Shown here in pieces: positions 18,461-26,020 of a DNA stretch of 64,000 bases. The position numbers and the translations under genes were made by a program. The stretch comes from Mesonia sp. HuA40. Lineage in GTDB: Bacteria; Bacteroidota; Bacteroidia; Flavobacteriales; Flavobacteriaceae. The notes beneath the pieces were generated by a model, which was not told the origin of the DNA, searched no databases, and was given only the letters and a program-made list of their open reading frames with translations. Every line of letters starts with the position of its first letter. The first letter of the stretch is position 1. The DNA lies in assembly GCF_008017835.1 (NCBI RefSeq), contig NZ_VRLT01000026.1, positions 1 to 64,000 of the forward strand, written 5' to 3'.

Positions 18461-18989
18461 TGTAAATATGTTTTAATTGTTCTTGCAACTTTTTCTTTCC
18501 TCGATGCACAAGGGTACGCGACGAAACTTGTGTTATATTTAAAATTTGCGAAATTTCTTCGTGGTCATAACCTTCGATTAAAAAGAGCATTAATGCAAAG
18601 CGATATTTATCGGGTAATTGAGCAATACACTCTTTTACTTGTTCTACGCTAATCTCATCTGCAATGCTCCAATTGTCTTCCTCTTCTACCTTACCTAAGG
18701 TTTGCTCATTAATCGCGATTAAGTTTAACTTTTTAGCTTTAAGCATATCCAAACTGGTATTGATCACAATCCTTTTTAACCAAGCGCCAAAAGTAACTTC
18801 TCCTGTAAATTGATGCAGTTTTGAAAAAGCTTTGATAAAACCTTCTTGCATAGCCTCTTCGGCCTCGTGTTGATTTTTTAAAAATCTCAGGGCTACATAA
18901 TACATGGCGTCACAGTATTTGTTGTAAATTTTCAACTGTGCGCGTCTGTCTTGCTTTCGGCAACGTTCGATTAAGTCGTTTTGAAACAA
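18444..18989 (-). CDS. ECF-type RNA polymerase sigma factor
   Basis: This 181-aa sigma-70 family factor has region 2 at about residues 20-85 (HEAEEAMQEGFIKAF, FGAWLKRIVIN) and region 4 at about 120-175 (QLPDKYRFALML, YDHEEISQILNITQVSSRTLVHRGKKKL). It should direct RNA polymerase to a small regulon, possibly including its own operon. Translation most likely starts at TTG: upstream ATGs in frame are blocked by a stop, and the first internal ATG would remove part of region 2. It overlaps the putative anti-sigma gene by 17 nt. Confidence 0.9.
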   Translation of the reverse strand: MFQNDLIERCRKQDRRAQLKIYNKYCDAMYYVALRFLKNQHEAEEAMQEGFIKAFSKLHQFTGEVTFGAWLKRIVINTSLDMLKAKKLNLIAINEQTLGKVEEEDNWSIADEISVEQVKECIAQLPDKYRFALMLFLIEGYDHEEISQILNITQVSSRTLVHRGKKKLQEQLKHIYNGTGS

Positions 18990-19044
18990 AATAAAGCTTA
19001 ATTAGTTTCTATTCATTTTTAAATACGATGGCCTTTTCTTATTG

Positions 19045-19073
19045 TTGCAGTTTCTAAAAAATTTTTATCTTCA
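19045..19073 (+). promoter_or_regulatory. Promoter of the DUF2911 gene, variant -7 box
   Basis: TTG (19045-19047), 18 nt, then TATCTTCA (19066-19073), 10 nt before the chosen ATG. The box departs from TAnnTTTG in its last two bases. Confidence 0.4.
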
Positions 19074-19083
19074 CTTAAAAAAT

Positions 19084-19644
19084 ATGAAAAGAAGTATTCG
19101 TATCTTCCTTATTCTGCTTATTGGAGGCATCATTGGCTTCTTTTTAATCAAAAATCAAACCAAATCACATAGTCCTGAGGAAACCGTACATTATCGTACA
19201 GGAAATTTAAAAGTAGAAGTTTTTTACAACCGCCCTGCAAAACGAGGTAGGGAGATTTTTGGCGGACTAGTACCTTTTAACCAAGTTTGGCGAACAGGGG
19301 CTAACGAAGCTACTACCTTCTCTGTAAATCAAGCTATTCAAGTTGACGGTTCGCTGCTGGACGCCGGGCGATACACTTTATGGACGATACCCCAACCGGA
19401 TTCTTGGAAAATTATTTTTAATAAAAAGATGTATGCTTGGGGTATTGATCTGACTACAAAAAAAGCCGCACGAGACGAAGCCTTTGATGCTTTGATTATC
19501 GAGGTGCCAACTGAAAAATTACCCGAGACCGTAGAACGCTTTAGTATTCATTTTGAGAAACAAAACCAATTGTATTATATGGTTTTAAGTTGGGATCAAA
19601 CCCAAGTGAGCTTTGCTATTGATAAACTCAACAAAAAAACCTAG
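19084..19644 (+). CDS. DUF2911 family membrane-anchored protein
   Basis: This 186-aa protein has an N-terminal signal-anchor (about residues 5-24) and a DUF2911 domain with the family pattern: VEVFYNRPAKRGREIFGGL, VWRTGANEATTF, AGRYTLWTIPQ and WKIIFNKK. Function is unknown; the domain is exported in many Bacteroidota. The ATG at 19084 is preferred to an in-frame start 14 codons earlier, which would lie upstream of the promoter box. The stop codon falls inside a terminator-like stem shared with the convergent ohr gene. Confidence 0.82.
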   Translation: MKRSIRIFLILLIGGIIGFFLIKNQTKSHSPEETVHYRTGNLKVEVFYNRPAKRGREIFGGLVPFNQVWRTGANEATTFSVNQAIQVDGSLLDAGRYTLWTIPQPDSWKIIFNKKMYAWGIDLTTKKAARDEAFDALIIEVPTEKLPETVERFSIHFEKQNQLYYMVLSWDQTQVSFAIDKLNKKT

Positions 19645-19667
19645 ATGCAAGAGCACCTAGGCTTATA
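19633..19667. terminator. Bidirectional terminator-like hairpin, DUF2911/ohr
   Basis: The stem CCTAG-A-TGC/GCA-C-CTAGG (19640-19648 with 19653-19661, one A-C mismatch, loop AAGA) is preceded by seven A residues and followed by a T-rich stretch. It serves two convergent genes and includes the DUF2911 stop. Confidence 0.6.
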
Positions 19668-19688
19668 TTTGTTTAAACATTTATTAGA

Positions 19689-20114
19689 TTATTCGTCTAA
19701 TAATAGATTTAGGGTAACATCAATATTATCTCGTGTGGCGCGAGAAAACGGACAAATTTCGTGTGCTTTATTCACTAATTTCTCTCCTGTTTCAACATCA
19801 ACTGTTGGTAGATAAGAATCTAAGATTACAGCCAATTGAAAGTCACCTTCATCTGTGCGCCCAATACTCACAGAAGCCGAAACGCTATAATCGCCTAAAT
19901 CTATATTATCTTCTTTAGCCACAGCCTCAAGTGCACCCCCATAACATGCCGAATAAGCGCAAGCAAAAAAGTGCTCTGGGTTTACTCCATCACCATCGTC
20001 TCCGCCCATGGCTTTAGGAACACTCAAGTTCATATCTATCTTACCGTCTTCGGTTTTTACGTGTCCGGCTCTACCTCCTTTTGCGGTGGCTTGTTCTGTA
20101 TAAAAAGTTTTCAT
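19689..20114 (-). CDS. ohr: Organic hydroperoxide resistance protein (OsmC/Ohr family)
   Basis: This 141-aa peroxidase reduces organic hydroperoxides using two redox cysteines. The first lies in the CAYSACYGG segment (about residues 51-59) and the second in CPFSRATRDN near residue 121, the Ohr-type spacing and contexts. The opening, YTEQATAKGGRAGHVKTEDG, is typical of the family. The first segment has two cysteines five residues apart, so which one is peroxidatic is not certain. It is convergent with the DUF2911 gene. Cytoplasmic. Confidence 0.9.
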   Translation of the reverse strand: MKTFYTEQATAKGGRAGHVKTEDGKIDMNLSVPKAMGGDDGDGVNPEHFFACAYSACYGGALEAVAKEDNIDLGDYSVSASVSIGRTDEGDFQLAVILDSYLPTVDVETGEKLVNKAHEICPFSRATRDNIDVTLNLLLDE

Positions 20115-20147
20115 CTTTTTTAAAAATTTAAGGTTTAATTTATGGCT

Positions 20148-20178
20148 TGAAGATAAAAAGCTTTTTATCCGTTTTCAA
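20148..20178 (-). promoter_or_regulatory. Candidate promoter of ohr, variant -7 box
   Basis: On the minus strand TTG (20178-20176), 20 nt, then TATCTTCA (20155-20148), 33 nt before the ATG. It has the same variant box as the DUF2911 promoter. Confidence 0.4.
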
Positions 20179-20189
20179 GAATGAATTCA

Positions 20190-20197
20190 TAAATTTG
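20190..20197 (+). promoter_or_regulatory. -7 promoter box of meaB
   Basis: TAAATTTG matches TAnnTTTG and ends 12 nt before the meaB ATG. Confidence 0.5.
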
Positions 20198-20209
20198 TGC
20201 TAAATAAAA

Positions 20210-21307
20210 ATGTATATGCCCACCCCCAAGAAAAACAAATCGGCTTTAAGCGAAAAGACATCACAGCACGCTCAATCTATTGGGTCAAAAAATGCGGCAC
20301 GTATTAAAGCTTTACGAAAAAAACGCATTAATGCCGCCGATTTAGCAGAGCGTATATTAGCGGGCAATAAAACGGCCTTGAGTCAAGGTATCACCCTAGT
20401 TGAAAGCAAGCAACAGAAGCATTTTGAATCGGTAAAAACACTTATCAACACCTGTTTACCTGCTTCGGGCAAATCTATTCGCATAGGCATTACGGGGGTG
20501 CCAGGTGTGGGTAAAAGTACTTTTATAGAGGCTTTTGGGAACTATCTTATCGAGCAACATGCTAAAAAAGTTGCCGTTTTGGCTGTAGACCCTACAAGTA
20601 GCGTTTCGCACGGAAGTATTTTGGGCGACAAAACCCGTATGGAAGAATTAGTAAAACAAGAGAATGCTTTTATTCGGCCAACGGCATCGGGAGATTCGCT
20701 TGGTGGAGTTGCGCAGAAAACACGTGAATCGGTTATTTTATGCGAAGCGGCAGGCTTTGATGTTATTTTAATCGAAACCGTGGGGGTGGGACAAAGTGAA
20801 ACTTTGGTGCATAGTATGACTGACTTTTTTTTGTTGCTCAAATTAGCTGGTGCGGGTGACGAGTTACAAGGTATTAAACGTGGTATTATGGAAATGGCCG
20901 ATGCTATTGTTATTAATAAAGCTGATGGAGAGAACCTAAAACCCGCACGACAAGCCCAGGCAGAATTTAAAAAAGCACTGCATCTTTATCCGACCAAGGA
21001 AAGCACCTGGAAACCTTTGGTGAAAATTGCTAGTGGCTTGCATCAAAAAGGTATAGACCGCATATGGGAAATGCTTGAGACTTATTTTAAATTAACCCAA
21101 GCCAATGGGTATTTTGAACAATTGCGTTTAGAGCAAAATAAGCATTGGCTTTTGCAAACCATACAAGATCAATTAAAAGCCGACTTTTATGCTAACCCAA
21201 AAATAAAACAAGCCTTAGCCGAAAAAATTGAGGCTTTAAAGCGACAAGAAGTTTCTCCGTTTGAAGCTGCTTTTGATTTACTCCAATTGCATAAAGAAAT
21301 AAATTAA
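20210..21307 (+). CDS. meaB: Methylmalonyl-CoA mutase-associated GTPase MeaB
   Basis: This 365-aa G3E GTPase protects and reloads adenosylcobalamin-dependent methylmalonyl-CoA mutase. It shows P-loop GVPGVGKST (96-104), DPTSS (about 127-131), GDKTRME, the switch region RPTASGDSLGGVA, the IETVGVGQSE motif and a NKAD-type base-recognition motif (NKADG). The mutase genes are not in this window. A PduO-type cobalamin adenosyltransferase is encoded at 10712, so the pair point to B12-dependent propionate/succinate metabolism. The next ATG is two codons downstream, an equally good start. Its stop shares a TTAA tetranucleotide with the convergent PAP2 gene. Confidence 0.94.
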   Translation: MYMPTPKKNKSALSEKTSQHAQSIGSKNAARIKALRKKRINAADLAERILAGNKTALSQGITLVESKQQKHFESVKTLINTCLPASGKSIRIGITGVPGVGKSTFIEAFGNYLIEQHAKKVAVLAVDPTSSVSHGSILGDKTRMEELVKQENAFIRPTASGDSLGGVAQKTRESVILCEAAGFDVILIETVGVGQSETLVHSMTDFFLLLKLAGAGDELQGIKRGIMEMADAIVINKADGENLKPARQAQAEFKKALHLYPTKESTWKPLVKIASGLHQKGIDRIWEMLETYFKLTQANGYFEQLRLEQNKHWLLQTIQDQLKADFYANPKIKQALAEKIEALKRQEVSPFEAAFDLLQLHKEIN

Positions 21308-21879
21308 GCTTTAGCGTTTAGCTTATTTATACTGATTTGATGCAGTTTATAAAATAAAAACCCGATTAGACTCCCTATGAGTATACCCGTTATAACATCT
21401 CCTGGGTAATGTTTACCAACATAAATACGGCTATAGCTCACCAACATGGCCCATATTAATAGCAAAGGGAAGGCTGATTTATACCATTTTTTTAGAATAT
21501 TACCTAGAAAGATGGCTAAAGCTGTTGAGCTCGCTGCATGTGCAGAAAAATAACCGTATTTACCGCAATAATCCATTAAAAATCGGCCTTGAGCCATAAA
21601 ATCTTCTTTACAAGGTCGGGGTCTGGCAAAAGCGTCTTTAAATACATTAGCCAATTGATCTGTAGCTGTTATTAAAAGCGCAATAAAAACCAGTGTAATT
21701 CCGAGTGTTTTTAAGTTATAGTTTTTATAAAGCAAATAAAGTAAGTAGGCATACATAGGTATGGCGGCAAACTTATGCGTTATAAAAACCCAGAACCAAT
21801 CCCATACGGGTGTACCTAAATTATTAAGGTACAAGAAAAGTTCTTGGTCCCATTGCAGCAGTTGTTCTATAGTGGGCAT
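21304..21879 (-). CDS. PAP2-superfamily membrane phosphatase
   Basis: This 191-aa protein has about six membrane segments and the three PAP2 phosphatase motifs: KDAFARPRP (motif 1), FSAHAASS (motif 2, with the His) and SRIYVGKHYPGDV (motif 3). Such enzymes dephosphorylate lipid phosphates, for example undecaprenyl pyrophosphate or phosphatidate; the substrate cannot be read from sequence. The ATG at 21879 is 4 nt after the upstream small gene's stop; a start ten codons earlier would overlap that gene. It is probably last in the MATE/75-aa/PAP2 operon. Confidence 0.88.
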   Translation of the reverse strand: MPTIEQLLQWDQELFLYLNNLGTPVWDWFWVFITHKFAAIPMYAYLLYLLYKNYNLKTLGITLVFIALLITATDQLANVFKDAFARPRPCKEDFMAQGRFLMDYCGKYGYFSAHAASSTALAIFLGNILKKWYKSAFPLLLIWAMLVSYSRIYVGKHYPGDVITGILIGSLIGFLFYKLHQISINKLNAKA

Positions 21880-21883
21880 AGTT

Positions 21884-22111
21884 TTATTCTTGGTAGCGTG
21901 CCACTTCACGGTCGTAAAACTGCGAAGCCTCTTCGATTAAATTTTCAACTTCACTTTCCAGTTCTTTTTGATCGTGTGCATCAAACTCCTCCAGCCACTC
22001 AATCTCGTCATCTTGAAGATTGATTATAAATCTTGGGTAATCGGTATGCACAATAAATATAGCCTCGGGAAAATCGGTATTATCGGCGAGTAAAAATTTT
22101 GGAAATTCCAT
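21884..22111 (-). CDS. Small acidic hypothetical protein
   Basis: This 75-aa, strongly acidic protein has no signal peptide or membrane segment. It appears to have two beta-strands (AIFIVHTDYPRFIINL), then a helical Glu-rich tail ending at VARYQE. It sits 12 nt after the MATE gene and 4 nt before the PAP2 gene, which supports it as a real gene. I do not recognise a named family. Confidence 0.65.
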   Translation of the reverse strand: MEFPKFLLADNTDFPEAIFIVHTDYPRFIINLQDDEIEWLEEFDAHDQKELESEVENLIEEASQFYDREVARYQE

Positions 22112-22123
22112 AGTTTGAATTTT

Positions 22124-23485
22124 TTATAAAGGTAAAGAAATACTTCCTTTTTCAATTAATTTTTTGCTAAGGTAATTAAATCTAAAGTATAACATAACCG
22201 CCGAAGCAGAAAGCCCTACCAAAAGACCAATCCAGATTCCCATACTTCCTAGTACATCCTCCTTACCGAGATAGAAACAAATAGGAAACCCTATTACCCA
22301 ATAGGCAATAAAACAAAACAAAGTAGGTATTTTTACGTCTTGCAATCCGCGTAAAGCACCTAAAATAACAACTTGCAAACCATCACTTAACTGAAATAAA
22401 GCGGCTATGATAAGCAATTGAGAGGCTAGATAAATTACCTGCGCATTGTCTATATAAAAAGTAGGCAACCAATCTTTAAGTACGATAAAACCTACGGCAA
22501 AAACGGCTTCGATTAAAAATACTAACAAAAACGTAGATAAAGCAATTCGCCTTAGGTCTTTAAAAGCTTTTTTTCCTTTTTGATTACCCACCCGGATAGT
22601 CGCAGTTACGCCAAGGCCTACTGCAATCATAAATGTCATAGAAGCTAAATTTAAAGCCACTTGATTTGCCGCTTGTGGATCTGTGCCCAAGGTACCTGCT
22701 AGGAAAACTGAACCGGTAAAAACACCTACCTCAAAAAGCATTTGTAAAGCTGTGGGAAAGCCTAAATTAAACAAGCGTTTAAACACTTTCTTTTGTAATG
22801 ATTTTTTTGCCCAAACAAAGTAAGTTGCAAATTTCTTTTTTGATCTTAAAATATAATACAAGAAGAAAAGCATAAAGAAACGCGAAATCAAAGTTCCTAA
22901 AGCGGCTCCTTCTAACTCTAATCGCGGAAAAATCCAAATTCCGTAAATGAGTAAATAATTAAATAGCACGTTAACCACATTGGCCCCGATGGTAGCATAC
23001 ATCGCGTATTTTGTTTGTGATAACCCGTCGCCAAATTGCTTAAAACCCTGAAAAACCATTAGTGGAATCATTGAAAACGCTACAATATCTAAATAAGGCA
23101 TTGCTAATTGCACCACCTCATCGGGCTGATTGAGATAGAACAATACAGGTTTGGCAAGCCAAAGTGCTAGAAACAGCGCAACACCTGTTGTTAAGCACAT
23201 GATGATACCGTGTTGAAAGTAAGAACGACCTTTTTCTATATTATTAGCACCATCGGCCTCGGCAATCAAAGGTGTAATGGCAAAACTAAATCCGACCCCA
23301 ATAGAAAGCGCAATAAAAACCAATGAATTACCCAGAGAAACCGCTGCCAAAGGGGCAGCACCCAGCTTACCAACCATAATATTATCGGCAAGACCGACTA
23401 ATACATGACCCAATTGACCCAACATCACTGGGTAGGCAATGCTAAGGTTCTTCTTAAACTCTTTGGTGTAAGCGCTTAATTGCAT
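22124..23485 (-). CDS. MATE family multidrug efflux transporter (NorM-like)
   Basis: This 453-aa inner-membrane antiporter has about 12 transmembrane helices in two halves. The N-terminal PVMLGQLGHVLVGLADNIMVGKLG is the classic MATE start. It should export cationic drugs or metabolites using a Na+ or H+ gradient. The ATG at 23485 is chosen because the longer in-frame start is a TTG overlapping the -7 box. It is the first gene of a three-gene unit. Confidence 0.93.
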   Translation of the reverse strand: MQLSAYTKEFKKNLSIAYPVMLGQLGHVLVGLADNIMVGKLGAAPLAAVSLGNSLVFIALSIGVGFSFAITPLIAEADGANNIEKGRSYFQHGIIMCLTTGVALFLALWLAKPVLFYLNQPDEVVQLAMPYLDIVAFSMIPLMVFQGFKQFGDGLSQTKYAMYATIGANVVNVLFNYLLIYGIWIFPRLELEGAALGTLISRFFMLFFLYYILRSKKKFATYFVWAKKSLQKKVFKRLFNLGFPTALQMLFEVGVFTGSVFLAGTLGTDPQAANQVALNLASMTFMIAVGLGVTATIRVGNQKGKKAFKDLRRIALSTFLLVFLIEAVFAVGFIVLKDWLPTFYIDNAQVIYLASQLLIIAALFQLSDGLQVVILGALRGLQDVKIPTLFCFIAYWVIGFPICFYLGKEDVLGSMGIWIGLLVGLSASAVMLYFRFNYLSKKLIEKGSISLPL

Positions 23486-23506
23486 GATTCTGCTTTTAAT
23501 AGTGCG

Positions 23507-23514
23507 CAAAGATA
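23507..23514 (-). promoter_or_regulatory. -7 promoter box of the MATE operon
   Basis: TATCTTTG on the minus strand matches TAnnTTTG and ends 21 nt before the ATG at 23485. Confidence 0.6.
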
Positions 23515-23816
23515 TGCAGTTTAGTTAGAATTATAATTTAAATCGCTTGAAGTTTTAACGTCAAAAAAATCAAATTACTTTAACAATATAAGCAGCAGTG
23601 GTATTTATTGTGACCTAGTTAAATAAGGCATTGAAATCTCATTTTACACGTATAAAACATTCGTATCTAATTATTTTTATTTCTTGTAATTCATAAAGTC
23701 GCTCTGTTTCCTGAAGGCTAAATAATGACGCTAGAGCGGTAGTAAGGCGCTAGAATTTTTAGAATTGCTTAACAGCCGTATTTAATCAAAAAACCTAATT
23801 TGTAAATTAAAAGCAA
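23515..23816. other. Divergent intergenic spacer
   Basis: About 300 nt between the MATE promoter and the start of the small metallopeptidase gene, AT-rich. The direct repeat CGCTAGA occurs twice around 23731-23758. A TAATTTG element at 23796-23802 is one base short of a -7 box. No coding potential or RNA was recognised. Confidence 0.4.
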
Positions 23817-23822
23817 TTGCAC

Positions 23823-24428
23823 GTGAAAAACTATACCAGAAAATCAATACCTAAAAGCATACAGCCCCAAGTTGAAGAAGCACTGGCTTATTTTCCTGAT
23901 TTAAAAGACACAACCATTTGTTTTAAATTTAAGTCATCGATAAAGAAATCTACTATGCAGGCGCAGCCAGCCTTTGGTAGTATTTTTAAGCCTAAGAATG
24001 AGCGCGCCTATTTTATTTTAATTTCTGAAAAATTTCATATCGAGAAAGAAAAATTTTCGATTCTAGATGTACCCGATGAAGTTTTAATTGGTTGGATTGG
24101 ACACGAATTAGGACATATTATGGATTACCTCAACCGAAATGCGTTTGATTTAATTCTTTTAGGATTTAAATACCTGTTTTCTAAGAAACATTTAAAGGAA
24201 GTTGAGCGTACCGCTGATACATATGCCATTAAACACGGTATGAAGGACTATATTTTGGCCACCAAAAATTTTATTTTGAATAATGCAGACCTTTCACCTG
24301 CATATAAAGCCCGAATTAAAAACTTATACATGTCTCCCGAAGAAATCATGGAACTTGTAAATGAGCTAGGAGCCGACAAACTAAAGCAAGAAGTAGCAAA
24401 AAAAGTAATTCAAAAACGGGCGCTATAA
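23823..24428 (+). CDS. Small cytosolic zinc-metallopeptidase-like protein
   Basis: This 201-aa protein carries an HExxH zinc motif (HELGH at 94-98). About 30 residues later EVERTADTYAIKHG gives an ExxxD arrangement (E128, D132) like M48 and related gluzincins. There is no signal peptide; a hydrophobic patch at about 108-120 is too short for a sure membrane helix. The start is either GTG at 23823 or TTG at 23817; GTG gives the more usual MKNYTRK opening. Its stop abuts the stop of the convergent GH3 gene. Substrate unknown, family assignment tentative. Confidence 0.65.
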   Translation: MKNYTRKSIPKSIQPQVEEALAYFPDLKDTTICFKFKSSIKKSTMQAQPAFGSIFKPKNERAYFILISEKFHIEKEKFSILDVPDEVLIGWIGHELGHIMDYLNRNAFDLILLGFKYLFSKKHLKEVERTADTYAIKHGMKDYILATKNFILNNADLSPAYKARIKNLYMSPEEIMELVNELGADKLKQEVAKKVIQKRAL

Positions 24429-25952
24429 GTGACTTTTTACAAAATCTCTAAAAGCGGTGTATTTTTCTTCACCCATCACTTTTTCCATCTTTACTTGTCC
24501 GCCTTTTTTCTTATTGGCACCACTCCATTCATAAAACAGATCGAGTGGAATGGTATGTACTTTTACCCCTTTAAGTGCTTTAGATCTTGCCACACGGTAA
24601 TTTTTATTCGCTGCTTTTAAATTCTCATCTAAGGCCTGGGCCAGCTTCTCGTTTTCAATAACTCCTTTTTCATTAACTCCTAGGTGCCAAACGTGATAAA
24701 ATTCATCATTTTCTTTAACAGCACTCACGGTAAATTCAGGTAGTTTTATGCTGAATTGTTCTTCTAGCTCCTGGATGGCTTGATTCATTTTATTCACAGA
24801 AAGCTGAGAGCCAACTACATTAAGGAAAAACTTAGTTCTACCCGTAATTTTAATTTCGGCCTTACTTACATCCGTAAAGGCAATGGTATCGCCAATTAAA
24901 TACCTCCAAGCTCCCGAAACAGTACTAATAAGCAGTACATAATCTACATTTTCTTCAACTTGATCGAGCCTTAAAACAGGGGCATCTTGACACAATGAAC
25001 CATCGGCGTTAATATAATCTGGTTCAAAAGGTACAAATTCAAAATAAATTGCATTATCGGTAACCAATTTCATGGCGGTTGTTTCGGGACTATTTTGAAA
25101 AGCTAAAAACCCTTCTGAAGCCAAATAGGTATCAATAACAGTTATTGGTTTACCCAGCAGGGCATTAAAACTTTTTTCATAGGGTTCAAAAGCCACCCCT
25201 CCCGAGGTATAAACTTGTAAATTAGGCCAAACTTCATGAATATTATTTACCCCGTGGTACTTGATTACCTCCTTTAGCATTAGCTCCATCCAAGATGGAA
25301 TCCCACTTAGGGCACCGATATCCCAATTTTTAGCATTTTCGGCTATGTGCTTTACGCGCTCATCCCAATCGTCTATTTGAGCAATTTCTTCGCCTGGTTT
25401 ATAATAGCCTTTAAACCAAAAAGGAATATTACTAGCACTAATACCACTTATTTCACCTTCTAGGTGCCCCTGATTTTGTTGCAGATTGGTGCTACTTCCC
25501 AACATCATGATCTCTTTCTCAAAAAAATCAGCGGGCAGCTCAAAATTAGCTAAAGCGCTCACCTGCTTTATCCCGGCTTGGCGAATAGCTTCTATCATCT
25601 CATCGGTTACCGGAATACGTTTACTTGCTTTACCGGTGGTGCCTGAGCTTAACGCAAAGTATTCTGGAGCACCAGGCCAAGTGATATCGGGAAGTCCTTT
25701 TTGGGTTTGCGCCCACCAACGTTCATGCATTTGGTGATAATCAAAATAAGGTACGGTTTCTTGAAAAGCCACAAGCGGCTCTTCTGTCGCTAACAATTCT
25801 TTAAAGCCATAATATTTACCAAAGGCGGTATCTTGAGCCGTTTTAAGCAAATGCATTAAAACTTCTTCTTGTTCTTTAACCGGATTTGAATTTTGATTGA
25901 GCGTACCGCTTACATCGATGACTTTTTTAATAATAGATCCTAACAGTGGCAT
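24423..25952 (-). CDS. GH3 family acyl-acid-adenylating protein
   Basis: This 509-aa protein belongs to the GH3 branch of the ANL superfamily, known from plants as auxin/jasmonate-amino acid synthetases and also found in Bacteroidota. It shows the ATP-binding SSGTTGKASKRIPVT (about residues 93-107), VYTSGGVAFEPYE, TYLASEGF, WRYLIGDTI and a C-terminal GRTKFFLNVVGSQLS. It would adenylate a carboxylic acid and probably conjugate it; the bacterial substrate is unknown. The ATG at 25952 lies 15 nt after a -7 box; a longer TTG start would sit inside the box. Confidence 0.88.
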   Translation of the reverse strand: MPLLGSIIKKVIDVSGTLNQNSNPVKEQEEVLMHLLKTAQDTAFGKYYGFKELLATEEPLVAFQETVPYFDYHQMHERWWAQTQKGLPDITWPGAPEYFALSSGTTGKASKRIPVTDEMIEAIRQAGIKQVSALANFELPADFFEKEIMMLGSSTNLQQNQGHLEGEISGISASNIPFWFKGYYKPGEEIAQIDDWDERVKHIAENAKNWDIGALSGIPSWMELMLKEVIKYHGVNNIHEVWPNLQVYTSGGVAFEPYEKSFNALLGKPITVIDTYLASEGFLAFQNSPETTAMKLVTDNAIYFEFVPFEPDYINADGSLCQDAPVLRLDQVEENVDYVLLISTVSGAWRYLIGDTIAFTDVSKAEIKITGRTKFFLNVVGSQLSVNKMNQAIQELEEQFSIKLPEFTVSAVKENDEFYHVWHLGVNEKGVIENEKLAQALDENLKAANKNYRVARSKALKGVKVHTIPLDLFYEWSGANKKKGGQVKMEKVMGEEKYTAFRDFVKSHL

Positions 25953-25967
25953 AAACGTGGTTTTTAC

Positions 25968-25975
25968 CAAAAATA
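25968..25975 (-). promoter_or_regulatory. -7 promoter box of the GH3 gene
   Basis: TATTTTTG on the minus strand, with TTTG 21 nt upstream (26000-25997). It overlaps the in-frame TTG of the longer reading frame and so favours the ATG at 25952. Confidence 0.55.
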
Positions 25976-26020
25976 AGACCTATTTAAAAAGTCAAGCAAA
26001 CCCAGCATAATAAAACTATG

